From assembly GCA_025943965.1 (NCBI GenBank), contig JAPCWD010000004.1:62001-126000 (forward strand): a stretch of 64,000 nucleotides of DNA, read 5' to 3'. The notes beneath the pieces are model-generated. The model did not search any database, had not been told where the DNA came from, and saw only the letters and a program-made list of their open reading frames with translations. Origin of the DNA: Synergistaceae bacterium DZ-S4 (GTDB taxonomy: Bacteria; Synergistota; Synergistia; Synergistales; Synergistaceae). Of the stretch, positions 44,453 through 52,408 are shown piece after piece; position 1 is the stretch's first letter, and the number at the start of each line of letters is the position of its first letter. The position numbers and the translations under genes were made by a program.

Positions 44453-45805
44453 GTGGAGCGATTCCCTAAAACAGCCAGAAACATTTCCCTCTTCGTGATC
44501 CCTTCTGCATTTGGTGTCTGTGCTTTTTTAGTCCCTTTTGAATGGCACGGAAATGTCAACACGCTTATCGGACACTGCAAAGAATATTTACTGGCACTGC
44601 TGAAGGATGATCTCGGCGGTCTGGTCGTAGCTATCTCTCTTGTCACTGTGATACTCAGCGTAACAGCGACGGCAATAAGACCGGAGTGGATCATGAGGAA
44701 TCAGATCTTCAGGGAAAACCTCATCTGCAATCCCTTCTGGTTCATAGCGAGGTTTTCAAGCATCCCAATAGCAATGGCAGCTGCGTGGGGGAACACCGAC
44801 ATCTTCGGTTTCGTCATCAGGGATGCACAGCTGATAGTCCTCAACCTTGCCCCCAAACTTATTATTCTGACTTTTATAATTGCCATGGCGGTGCCCATGC
44901 TGCTTGACTTTGGCCTGGTGCAGTTTGTAGCCGTTTACGCGAGCCCTGTCATGAGGCCGCTCTTCAAAGTCCCGGGACGTTCAGCTGTAGACTGCATCGC
45001 TTCCTGGCTCGGGAGCAGTTCGATGGCTGTAGTGATCACGGCAAAAATGCATCACTCCGGCTATTACAACGACAGGGAAGCTGCAGTGATGGTTACAAGC
45101 TTTTCCCTCACTGGGATATACAACATTTACGCCATCGCGACCCTTCTGGATTTCAGATATGCCTTCCCTCAGATAATATTCTCCGTTTACCTGACAATGT
45201 TTTTCCTGGCGGTATTGCTCCCAAGAATATGGCCCTTGAGATCGATCACCGAGAATTACCACGGGGGGATCGAGACGTACGATGTATTGCCGACAGAAGA
45301 AAGACATGGGCATTCCCTGTTCGCCTGGGCGCTTCTGAGAGGGGTAAACAAGGCGCGCCATATGACTTTGAAAATGTATTTTAACGAGACGCTTTCAGTT
45401 GCTGTGCCCCTCCTCTTCGGTACTGTCCCTCTAATGATAACTTTCGGCACTGTACTCATGGCTGTAGCGGACATGACCCCCATCGTCGATATGATCGCGT
45501 ATCCTTTCTCATGGCTGATCGGCCTGTTGGGTGTACCGGAAGCAAAAATCCTTGGCGGAGCAACTGTATTCGCCTTTGTTGATCAATATCTTGCTGTAGC
45601 CTACGGACAGATGCTTTTTTCAGAACAGGCCAGATTTCTCTGCATCTGCCTGACCGCAACAGGACTGATAAACCTGACTGAGATCGGGCTGCACGTGTGG
45701 CACTCTTCAATTCCGGTAACATTCCTGCAGATGTCGGTCATCTATCTGATCCGGATAGTGATCTCTCTTTTCATACTGATACCTCTCGCATTATTATTTT
45801 TCTGA
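44453..45805 (+). CDS. YjiH-family membrane protein (nucleoside-recognition/Gate domain)
   Basis: 450 residues with about ten membrane helices; LGSSSMAVVITAKMHHSGYY and the C-terminal Gate-like repeats match YjiH proteins, whose function is unproven. Start at GTG 44453 is weakly supported, because AAGGAG directly abuts it; no better downstream start was seen. A TATAAT box lies at 44433-44438 without a good -35. Single gene. Confidence 0.72.
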   Translation: MERFPKTARNISLFVIPSAFGVCAFLVPFEWHGNVNTLIGHCKEYLLALLKDDLGGLVVAISLVTVILSVTATAIRPEWIMRNQIFRENLICNPFWFIARFSSIPIAMAAAWGNTDIFGFVIRDAQLIVLNLAPKLIILTFIIAMAVPMLLDFGLVQFVAVYASPVMRPLFKVPGRSAVDCIASWLGSSSMAVVITAKMHHSGYYNDREAAVMVTSFSLTGIYNIYAIATLLDFRYAFPQIIFSVYLTMFFLAVLLPRIWPLRSITENYHGGIETYDVLPTEERHGHSLFAWALLRGVNKARHMTLKMYFNETLSVAVPLLFGTVPLMITFGTVLMAVADMTPIVDMIAYPFSWLIGLLGVPEAKILGGATVFAFVDQYLAVAYGQMLFSEQARFLCICLTATGLINLTEIGLHVWHSSIPVTFLQMSVIYLIRIVISLFILIPLALLFF

Positions 45806-45926
45806 AGTGATCCGTGTCCCATTTAAAGTCATTCCGTGAACAACGACCGGAGCTTATCATATATATCCGGCTTGTATCGGAGGGGAAAAATGTATACAAT
45901 ATATCAATTTGGCAGGGGGTGCCGGA

Positions 45927-46862
45927 ATGCCTTTATGGGGTTTTCTTCTTAGTTTCGTTGTCGCTATAATGTGGGCCGCTTCGCCGATAATGGTGGCCCG
46001 GGGCATGGCGCTGTCGAAATGTACCTCCAACGAGATAAATCCCATCAGGTCAATATCATTTTTTGTTTTCACCCTGGCTCTCGCCCTGATACATACAAAC
46101 GGAAGCATACCGATAATCCTCTCTCCAAAAGCGCTGCTTTACATAGGCGGCAATGTGCTTCTGGGATATCTTGTAGGAGACGTGCTCTACTTCATCGCTA
46201 TAAAAAAGATAGGAATAAGTCTTGCAGTGCCGGTTTCCAACTCATACCCCATGCTTGTCGTCCTTACGTCATGGCTTTTGCTTGGCGAACCGATAACAGT
46301 ACAGATCGTCACAGGGATAATCGTAGTCATAACCGGTCTTCTCCTGCTGAGATTCGGAGGAGTGAAGGAAAAAGAGAATGAAGGTGCCCCTGCCCCTGAT
46401 GAGATCGGCCTCTCAAACCTGATGAAAGGGTTCCTATTTGCCATCGGAGCCGGACTTGCGTGGGCGATCGGAGCTCCTCTGACAAAAATGGCCATGGAGG
46501 CTTCCGGACTCGGCCCTGTCGAGATATCCTTCTACAGGGCGGCCGCACTGCTGATAATGGCTTGGGGATACAGGCTCATCCTTGTAAAATTCCGGCCCGC
46601 AGTCCTGATGCCTCTGAAAGCAGTCCCCCTCAAAGCGTGGGGCTACATGCTGGCAGCCGCTGTGATCGGTCTTGCAATGGGTTCTATACTCTACACCACA
46701 TGCATCAGGGTAATGCCTGTCGCAGTTGTTACCGCCATCACCTCGACCAGCCCGTTCATAGCGGCTCTCTTCGGTCACTTTGTGCTTAAGGAAAGCCTGA
46801 CAAGGCTTCAATGGGCAGGGGTGATGCTGATAATTACCGGCTCCATAACAGTGAGTATTTAG
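45927..46862 (+). CDS. EamA/DMT-family permease
   Basis: 311 residues, ten membrane helices in two EamA repeats (first repeat to about residue 140, second from about 170). Substrate unknown; many members export amino acids or metabolites. ATG at 45927 is chosen, 7 nt after AGGGGG. It begins a run of three exporter-type genes (EamA-MFS-EamA). Confidence 0.8.
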   Translation: MPLWGFLLSFVVAIMWAASPIMVARGMALSKCTSNEINPIRSISFFVFTLALALIHTNGSIPIILSPKALLYIGGNVLLGYLVGDVLYFIAIKKIGISLAVPVSNSYPMLVVLTSWLLLGEPITVQIVTGIIVVITGLLLLRFGGVKEKENEGAPAPDEIGLSNLMKGFLFAIGAGLAWAIGAPLTKMAMEASGLGPVEISFYRAAALLIMAWGYRLILVKFRPAVLMPLKAVPLKAWGYMLAAAVIGLAMGSILYTTCIRVMPVAVVTAITSTSPFIAALFGHFVLKESLTRLQWAGVMLIITGSITVSI

Positions 46863-46872
46863 GATAGTCTCT

Positions 46873-48147
46873 GTGAAGATGGTCGTCCCCGATTCTCTTC
46901 GGGCACTTAGAAGCAGGAACTACAGGCTTTTTTTCATGGCCCAGGCGATATCGCTGACGGGCCTCTGGATGCACCGTGTAGCCATGGGGTGGCTGGTATT
47001 CAGGCTGACGGGACTTAACAGCGCTCTTGGGATAATTGATTTTGCTGCCTCCATATCAGTCTTTTTATTTGCTCCGTTTGCAGGGGCTTTGATAGAGAGA
47101 TGGGATCTGAGGAAAACATTGTTCTGCTGTCAGGCAGGATGCATGATAATAGCATTCATACTGGCCTTTCTTACCCTTACAGGCCTTGTGACTTTCCACA
47201 TAGTGGTATTCATGAGCCTGATGCTGGGCCTTGTAGATGCCTTTGAACTGCCATGCAGATATTCACTTGTCTCTTACATGGTAGACAGAAAAGAAGATGT
47301 ATCAAACGGGGTAGCTCTTAACTCAATGAATTTTAATATCGCCAGAATGATCGGACCATCGATAGCCGGATTTGTGATACATGCCGTCGGTGAGGGTGTT
47401 TGCTTTCTTGTAAACGGTTTTGCCTATTCCTCGACTCTTTTGGCTGTAAAAAAGATGAAGATGGGCCGTCCTCCGATCGGGAAAAATGACGGAAGCAGAT
47501 CAAGGCCCTTGAAAGATACTGTCGAGGGCTTAAAGATGGCCAGGAAATTTGAGCCCAGCCGATATCTGCTGATCCTTATCGCTTCTACCGGTTTCTTTTG
47601 TTTTCCAAGCATAGTCCTGATGCCTGCAATGGCAAAAAGTGTGCTGGGCGGGAACTCCGAGACTCTGGGATTTTTGCTGATGGGGGTAGCGATAGGGGCG
47701 CTTTTGGGATCATTTATAATGGCATCGCTGAAATCTTCGCAAAGGTTGTACTGGTGGTGTACCAGGGCATGCCTTGCTTTTGGAGTTTCAGTTATCCTTT
47801 TTTCGTTTTCAGGAAACATATACGCCGGGATAGCGCTTGCCGCTCCTGTCGGATTTTGTATGGTGACAAGCACTATTTCGTGTAATACACTGCTTCAGTC
47901 TATGGCACCTGCCGCGAACAGGAGCAGGATAATGGCGCTTTATACCATGGCTATCCTGGGGATCCCGCCATTTGGCAGTTTGCTTTCGGGAAGGCTGGCT
48001 GACCATCTCGGTACTGACTGGGCACTTTTTATATGCGGATCGATAAGCGCAGTGATAGCATTTTACTTTATGAAGAAGATCGACAGGGTCAGAGATCAGA
48101 TTTCAGAAGCTCTGGAAGACCCGGAGGCAGTTCAATGGGAGAACTAA
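46873..48147 (+). CDS. MFS transporter (EntS/MFS_3-like)
   Basis: 424 residues, twelve predicted helices, beginning ALRSRNYRLFFMAQAISLTGLWM, typical of the MFS_3 group that includes enterobactin exporter EntS. The loop-2 motif APFAGALIERWDLRK is present. Substrate unknown. GTG start with AGGA 8 nt upstream; overlaps the next gene by 13 nt. Confidence 0.8.
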   Translation: MKMVVPDSLRALRSRNYRLFFMAQAISLTGLWMHRVAMGWLVFRLTGLNSALGIIDFAASISVFLFAPFAGALIERWDLRKTLFCCQAGCMIIAFILAFLTLTGLVTFHIVVFMSLMLGLVDAFELPCRYSLVSYMVDRKEDVSNGVALNSMNFNIARMIGPSIAGFVIHAVGEGVCFLVNGFAYSSTLLAVKKMKMGRPPIGKNDGSRSRPLKDTVEGLKMARKFEPSRYLLILIASTGFFCFPSIVLMPAMAKSVLGGNSETLGFLLMGVAIGALLGSFIMASLKSSQRLYWWCTRACLAFGVSVILFSFSGNIYAGIALAAPVGFCMVTSTISCNTLLQSMAPAANRSRIMALYTMAILGIPPFGSLLSGRLADHLGTDWALFICGSISAVIAFYFMKKIDRVRDQISEALEDPEAVQWEN

Positions 48148-49049
48148 AAACAGAATTCAATGCGAAACAGATATTGATGGCAGATATGCTTTTGGTGCTT
48201 GTCGCCCTGATATGGGGTGCCGGCATTCCTATGAGCGCATTGCTAGCCAGAACGATCACCCCTCTGTGGGCAGTCGCGCTAAGGATGCTTTTGGCTGCTT
48301 TTTTTCTTATATTGATCTTTCCTCAGAAAATAATAACATCCACAAGACGGGACTGGGCGATATCTTCAATTCTTACAGCTGTCCTCACCGGAGTATTTAT
48401 ATCCATGACCTTTGGTCTGGTTTACAGCACTGCAAGCAAGCAGGCCTTTATTGGCGGGCTGAACGTAATTCTAGTTCCTGTCTTTGTCTGGATCATCTAT
48501 AAGACAAAACCAAGTTTGTGGATATTTGCAGGTGCGGGCATAACCACCCTGGGACTGCTAGTAATGGGCTTTACCCCCGGGATGGAATTCAACAGCGGAG
48601 ATTTTCTTTCTTTCATAATGGCGATCTTTTATGCGTTCCAGGTCCTGGCTGCAGGATTCGGCGCAAGAAGGGTCGAGCCATACCGTCTCGTTGCCCTTCA
48701 CATAATAATGCTTGCAGCAGTCATGACAATATTAGCCTGCATATTTGAGCCACTGCCTGAAATTGGATCATTCAGCATCAAGATATGGGCGACTCTGCTC
48801 TGTGTTTCTCTTGGAAACACGATATTGTGTTTTATTATCCAGTTCAAAGCCCAGAGGATCACTCCTGAGTCACACGTCGCAGTCATCTTTTCGCTGGAGG
48901 GCCTTTTCGGGTATATGGTCGCAGTGCTGAGCGGGCAGGACCCATTCCATCTCCAGGGAGCATTTGGAGGTATGTTGGTCATAGCCGGAATGATGCTGAC
49001 TGAAACCGAAACTTTTCTTAAACAGAGGAGATCCCCGAAGCAACTTTAA
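48135..49049 (+). CDS. EamA/DMT-family permease
   Basis: 304 residues, ten helices; ALIWGAGIPMSALLARTITPLW and GFTPGMEFNSGDFLS are EamA landmarks. ATG at 48135 follows GGAGG by 7 nt and lies in the end of the MFS gene. Not closely similar to the EamA gene at 45927. Confidence 0.8.
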   Translation: MGELKTEFNAKQILMADMLLVLVALIWGAGIPMSALLARTITPLWAVALRMLLAAFFLILIFPQKIITSTRRDWAISSILTAVLTGVFISMTFGLVYSTASKQAFIGGLNVILVPVFVWIIYKTKPSLWIFAGAGITTLGLLVMGFTPGMEFNSGDFLSFIMAIFYAFQVLAAGFGARRVEPYRLVALHIIMLAAVMTILACIFEPLPEIGSFSIKIWATLLCVSLGNTILCFIIQFKAQRITPESHVAVIFSLEGLFGYMVAVLSGQDPFHLQGAFGGMLVIAGMMLTETETFLKQRRSPKQL

Positions 49050-49129
49050 CAAAAGTTTTTTCCGGACCCGCCTATTGCATTATTAATTGACCGTTTTACC
49101 CTGTACCGGTGTACTTATAAAACATAATG

Positions 49130-49162
49130 AAAGGACCGGTCGATGGAAATGCCGGTCCTTAG
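49130..49162. terminator. Hairpin between the convergent permease and racemase genes
   Basis: AAGGACCGG and CCGGTCCTT pair around a 12-nt loop; T content downstream is modest on both strands, so strength is uncertain. Confidence 0.5.
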
Positions 49163-49200
49163 TCTAAATATAAATCAGAATTATAAGCGAAGCTTTTCAA

Positions 49201-49950
49201 TTACATCCGGTAGTCCGGTCCGCAGTATTTTGTCGGGTTCAAAGCTGACTCCACGTGTCTTATCATCGTTATGAAATCAAATACAGGCAGTCCGGTGTGT
49301 GCGTGTACTGCTGCAGCAAAGGGAGGAAGATCACTGCATTCGAGCTGTATAGCCGCCACTTCGGGGTGGTCTTTGAGCATCTGATTACATACTTCGAGTA
49401 TCTCTTTCTCTATTACGTCGGTATCCATTGTGCCTTTTTCTTCCAGAACAGAGGAACGGAATTCGTATTTCCCCTCCATGCCGTAAAGCACTACCGGCAT
49501 ATCGGGCGTAATGCCCACATTTCTTAGATGCTGATCAGTCATTACAGAAGCGTTTGCCGAGATTATCCCGACTTTCTGCCCACGCTTTAAAGTTCTTGTA
49601 ATAAACGGGACCTGAAGCATGCTTGACATGAAGACAGGGATGTCGACCGCGTCGGCGATCTCCTGCTGGAAAAGGGCCATAAAGCCGCATGCGCCTGTTA
49701 TTGCGCGAACCCCTTCGGCTTCGAGCTTTCTCGCGCCTTCAAGGAAGGGTTCCAGAAGGGTAAGGTCCCTCTGATTCAGAAGCCTTTCGATCGAGGCTCC
49801 CTTTACTTCATGGTAGCGGACAGGAAATGGATAGGTCGTAGCATTTCCGACGTTTCCCGGAACGCAGGGATATGCAGCATCGAGTATGAGGATACCTATG
49901 GGTTCACCGTCCCACGAGCGCGATTTGCTTCTGATCTTGTAAAAAGGCAT
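49201..49950 (-). CDS. Aspartate/glutamate racemase family protein
   Basis: 249 residues. Two candidate catalytic Cys are present, one in ITGACGFMALF near residue 86 and one in IQLECSDLPPF near residue 205. The family includes amino acid racemases, hydantoin racemases and arylmalonate decarboxylases; the exact substrate cannot be read. ATG at 49950 is chosen, with GGGGGGAG 5 nt upstream. Single gene. Confidence 0.72.
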   Translation of the reverse strand: MPFYKIRSKSRSWDGEPIGILILDAAYPCVPGNVGNATTYPFPVRYHEVKGASIERLLNQRDLTLLEPFLEGARKLEAEGVRAITGACGFMALFQQEIADAVDIPVFMSSMLQVPFITRTLKRGQKVGIISANASVMTDQHLRNVGITPDMPVVLYGMEGKYEFRSSVLEEKGTMDTDVIEKEILEVCNQMLKDHPEVAAIQLECSDLPPFAAAVHAHTGLPVFDFITMIRHVESALNPTKYCGPDYRM

Positions 49951-50113
49951 ACTTACTCCCCCCAAATGGAATGTAATCATAGTATTGAAAATAACAGTGA
50001 CATGACCTAACTGTCAAGGAGACATCAAAATAGTTCAATTTTTAAAGCAGTTTTAAAAATACGCCGCATCACGTAGGACAGCAGTAAAATTTAAATATAG
50101 AATGATAAAATAA

Positions 50114-50283
50114 TAATGTAAATCAACTTTCCCACCGTTTTTCCCGCATGCTTCTAAGCGGGAAACCAGTGGCTTCAGTATTTTGGAGCAATTGGGGCTC
50201 CGCTAAAAAACATGCGGTCGAGGCGAAAGAAGGGATTTAGTTCTACTTACTCGAACTGGTGGGAAAGTTCAGTAATGTAAATC
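50114..50283. mobile_element. MITE-like palindromic element with flanking direct repeats
   Basis: Perfect 12-bp terminal inverted repeats AACTTTCCCACC (50125-50136) and GGTGGGAAAGTT (50258-50269) bound about 145 nt with no ORF. Internal hairpins TTTCCCGC/GCGGGAAA and GGAGC/GCTCC are visible. The 11-bp direct repeat TAATGTAAATC occurs at 50114-50124 and 50273-50283, as expected for a target-site duplication, though 3 nt separate it from the right arm. A structured RNA is the alternative. The rest of 49951-50304 shows nothing else. Confidence 0.5.
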
Positions 50284-50304
50284 GAAAAATGGGAGAGATG
50301 CAAC

Positions 50305-50808
50305 ATGAAGAAGTCGATTCTGACCATTGCCGCAGCTTTTGTTCTGATATTCAGCTTTACACAGGCTGTTTGTGCCCTCGAACCGGGCACTGCAGTAAGC
50401 GACTTTGAACTGAAGGACATAGAGGGGAAGGCGGTAAGGCTGGGTGACTACAAAGGAAAGACAGTCGTGATCAATTTCTGGGCCACGTGGTGTCCGCCGT
50501 GTAAAAAAGAGATGCCCGACTTCGACCTCCTTGACAAGGAACTTAAAAAGAGCAAGCAGGCGGTGCTCCTTGCCGTGAATATGACTGACGGGAAGAGAGA
50601 CACCAAAAGCAAAGTCGAGGCATTCATAAAGGAAAATAATTTCGGCATGAAGGTACTCCTCGATACAGAGGGAAAAGCCGCCAAGCTTTTTGATATAAGA
50701 TGGCTTCCCACTACAGTTGTAGTTGATGGCAAAGGCATACTTCGCTGGCAGGTCCTCGGGGAAACCACCAAAGAGGATGTTCTGAAGGCAGTCAGGGATA
50801 TTAAGTAA
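50305..50808 (+). CDS. TlpA/ResA-like periplasmic thiol-disulfide oxidoreductase
   Basis: 167 residues. Signal peptide or N-terminal anchor (MKKSILTIAAAFVLIFSFTQ, cleavage near VCA-L), then a thioredoxin fold with active site WATWCPPCKKEMP near residue 65 and cis-Pro in WLPTTVVV. It reduces disulfides outside the cytoplasm and receives electrons from the adjacent CcdA; the ccdA ATG follows the stop directly (TAAATG). Confidence 0.88.
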   Translation: MKKSILTIAAAFVLIFSFTQAVCALEPGTAVSDFELKDIEGKAVRLGDYKGKTVVINFWATWCPPCKKEMPDFDLLDKELKKSKQAVLLAVNMTDGKRDTKSKVEAFIKENNFGMKVLLDTEGKAAKLFDIRWLPTTVVVDGKGILRWQVLGETTKEDVLKAVRDIK

Positions 50809-51483
50809 ATGTGGGCAGACCTTCCGCTCCTATTCCTTGAAGGCTTTCTTGCCTTCATCTCTCCATGCATGCTTCCGATGCTGCCTGTATACCTGATGTA
50901 CCTTGCGGCAGAAACAGAGCATGGAAAGAGGGCCAGCATCGTAAACACGATAGGATTCGTCTGCGGGTTCACTGTGGTCTTTATGGCGCTCGGAGCCACT
51001 GCTACCGCGATAGGATCGCTGATGAATGAACACAGGATGCTTCTGCAGAGAGTCAGCGGAGCGATCATCCTGGTCTTCGGACTGCACTTTCTCGGTATCC
51101 TGAAGATAGGCTTCCTTGATGTTGAAAAGAAGATAGATCTGGGTCTGAAGAAGCGAGGAGGCTTCATAGGAGCCCTGCTCTTCGGCTCAGCTTTTTCGCT
51201 TGGGTGGTCGCCATGCCTTGGACCCTTCCTGGGTTCGGCCCTCATGCTTGCTGGGAGCGGCAAAACAGTTATGCAGGGTGTATTTTACCTGTTTGTGTTC
51301 TCAATGGGGCTGGGAGTGCCCTATTTGCTTGCGGCTGTATTTTTCACGAACATAAAGGGTGTCTTCCAGTGGCTGAAAAAACATGGCAGGCAGATAAAGA
51401 CCGTATCCGGCTTTGTCCTTGTACTTGCGGGACTGATGATGCTCTTTGACCTTTTCGGTTATTGGGCAGGACTCTTTGCCTGA
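50809..51483 (+). CDS. ccdA: Cytochrome c biogenesis/thiol electron transfer protein CcdA
   Basis: 224 residues, six membrane helices. The two conserved redox Cys lie in AFISPCMLPMLPVY and LGWSPCLGPFLGS. CcdA passes electrons from cytoplasmic thioredoxin to extracytoplasmic partners such as the TlpA-like protein encoded immediately upstream. Confidence 0.9.
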   Translation: MWADLPLLFLEGFLAFISPCMLPMLPVYLMYLAAETEHGKRASIVNTIGFVCGFTVVFMALGATATAIGSLMNEHRMLLQRVSGAIILVFGLHFLGILKIGFLDVEKKIDLGLKKRGGFIGALLFGSAFSLGWSPCLGPFLGSALMLAGSGKTVMQGVFYLFVFSMGLGVPYLLAAVFFTNIKGVFQWLKKHGRQIKTVSGFVLVLAGLMMLFDLFGYWAGLFA

Positions 51484-51502
51484 TTTGAAAAGACAACAGA
51501 TA

Positions 51503-51543
51503 AAACTGAACCGGAAAGACGGGCGTCTCCGGCTCAGTTTTGG
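51503..51543 (+). terminator. Terminator of resA-ccdA
   Basis: AAACTGA-CCGGA and TCCGG-TCAGTTT arms around a loop, followed by T-rich sequence. Confidence 0.7.
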
Positions 51544-51572
51544 TGGTTTTTCTTCTTAGTAATTGTGTATCC

Positions 51573-52133
51573 TCAGCAGTCTCCAGAGGCTTTGGAGCAT
51601 CCCCTGCCCAGCAGGATAAGGCTCATCCCGCTGAAGACAAGATTTATCCCGAGTATGATCCCTATCATCGCGGCTCCTGTGAAAAGGTTTTTCCACATCA
51701 TGACGGAGAGGATGATCCCGAGAAATCCGGAGACGAGGATCCAGATCGAGCCCTCTATCTCCCTTACTCGGAAATACTCAATGACCTTGGTGGCCCCGTC
51801 AGCCATAAAATATGCCGCAAGTATTATGCTTAGGGTCATAACTCCTGCCATGGGATGGACCAGGAATATGAAACCGGACGCCATGGCGGCCACAGCCATT
51901 ATCGTCTCCTGCCACGGGATCCCGCCGTCACTGAAGCCTCTGAAGGCACTCCACCCCTGACTGAAGGCTACTGCTATCAAAAGCATGCCGACAATAGTTT
52001 CAACTGCGAACGATGCGATAAGAGGCATTGAAAGAGAGATGAGTCCCAGGAGAAGCATAAGCCCTCCTATAAAGTAGAACCGCCTCTTGTTTTTTTTGAG
52101 GTCCTCTTTGGAAAACTTTCCGGTAAAGAGCAT
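51573..52133 (-). CDS. HdeD-family (DUF308) membrane protein
   Basis: 186 residues with six hydrophobic helices in the repeated pattern of HdeD proteins (FIGGLMLLLGLISLSMPLIA, GFIFLVHPMAGVMTL, GFLGIILSVMMW). E. coli HdeD is linked to acid stress; role here unknown. GAGGAGG lies 7 nt before the ATG. The small UGA-containing ORF ends 14 nt upstream and is probably co-transcribed. Confidence 0.82.
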   Translation of the reverse strand: MLFTGKFSKEDLKKNKRRFYFIGGLMLLLGLISLSMPLIASFAVETIVGMLLIAVAFSQGWSAFRGFSDGGIPWQETIMAVAAMASGFIFLVHPMAGVMTLSIILAAYFMADGATKVIEYFRVREIEGSIWILVSGFLGIILSVMMWKNLFTGAAMIGIILGINLVFSGMSLILLGRGCSKASGDC

Positions 52134-52147
52134 TGTATCGCCTCCTC

Positions 52148-52291
52148 TTATTCTTTTTCCTCAGATCCCTTTGAGCCTTTTGCAAAATCTTTTATTTTCG
52201 ATACGATCCATGAGAATGACGCGGCGACCGCCACGATCGGCAGAAGCAATATTCAGGGAGGACATCCCCCGCGACGTTTTTTTAATGTCAA
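52148..52291 (-). CDS. Candidate small membrane selenoprotein with CPPU motif
   Basis: A 47-codon ORF if the single in-frame TGA (52253-52255) is read as selenocysteine. It starts at TTG 52291, 8 nt after GGAGG. The product begins MTLKKRRGGCPPU, has one hydrophobic span (ILLLPIVAVAASFSWIV) and a hydrophilic Lys/Glu-rich tail ending EEKE. Basic residues before the span suggest the N terminus, and so the CPPU pair, faces the cytoplasm near the membrane. CPPU mirrors a thioredoxin CPPC site with Sec in place of the second Cys. A SECIS-like hairpin follows the UGA. I do not recognise the family. The alternative is a chance ORF or a nonsense-mutated gene. Confidence 0.6.
52218..52238 (-). promoter_or_regulatory. 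Bacterial SECIS-like hairpin after the in-frame UGA
   Basis: On the minus strand GATCGTGGC pairs with GCCGCGTC, leaving one bulged U in the 5' arm, around a GGUC apical loop. Eight base pairs form (one G-U). The loop starts 23 nt after the UGA. A bulged U and a GGUC loop are the SelB-contact features of the E. coli fdhF SECIS. Confidence 0.6.
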
Positions 52292-52408
52292 TTCGAACAC
52301 CTCCGGTCATTGATATTGGATCGATCGTCTCACACCTATACCCTAAACGGGAGGGGGTAATTACTGTATTATCTGTAATCATTCTATTTTACATATGATC
52401 CGGAGGTC

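Noticed and set aside
52161-52382. An alternative ORF on the minus strand overlapping the selenoprotein candidate in another frame
   Set aside because: It has no ribosome binding site, low-complexity basic composition and no membrane or domain feature; the UGA-containing frame has RBS, helix and SECIS-like hairpin.
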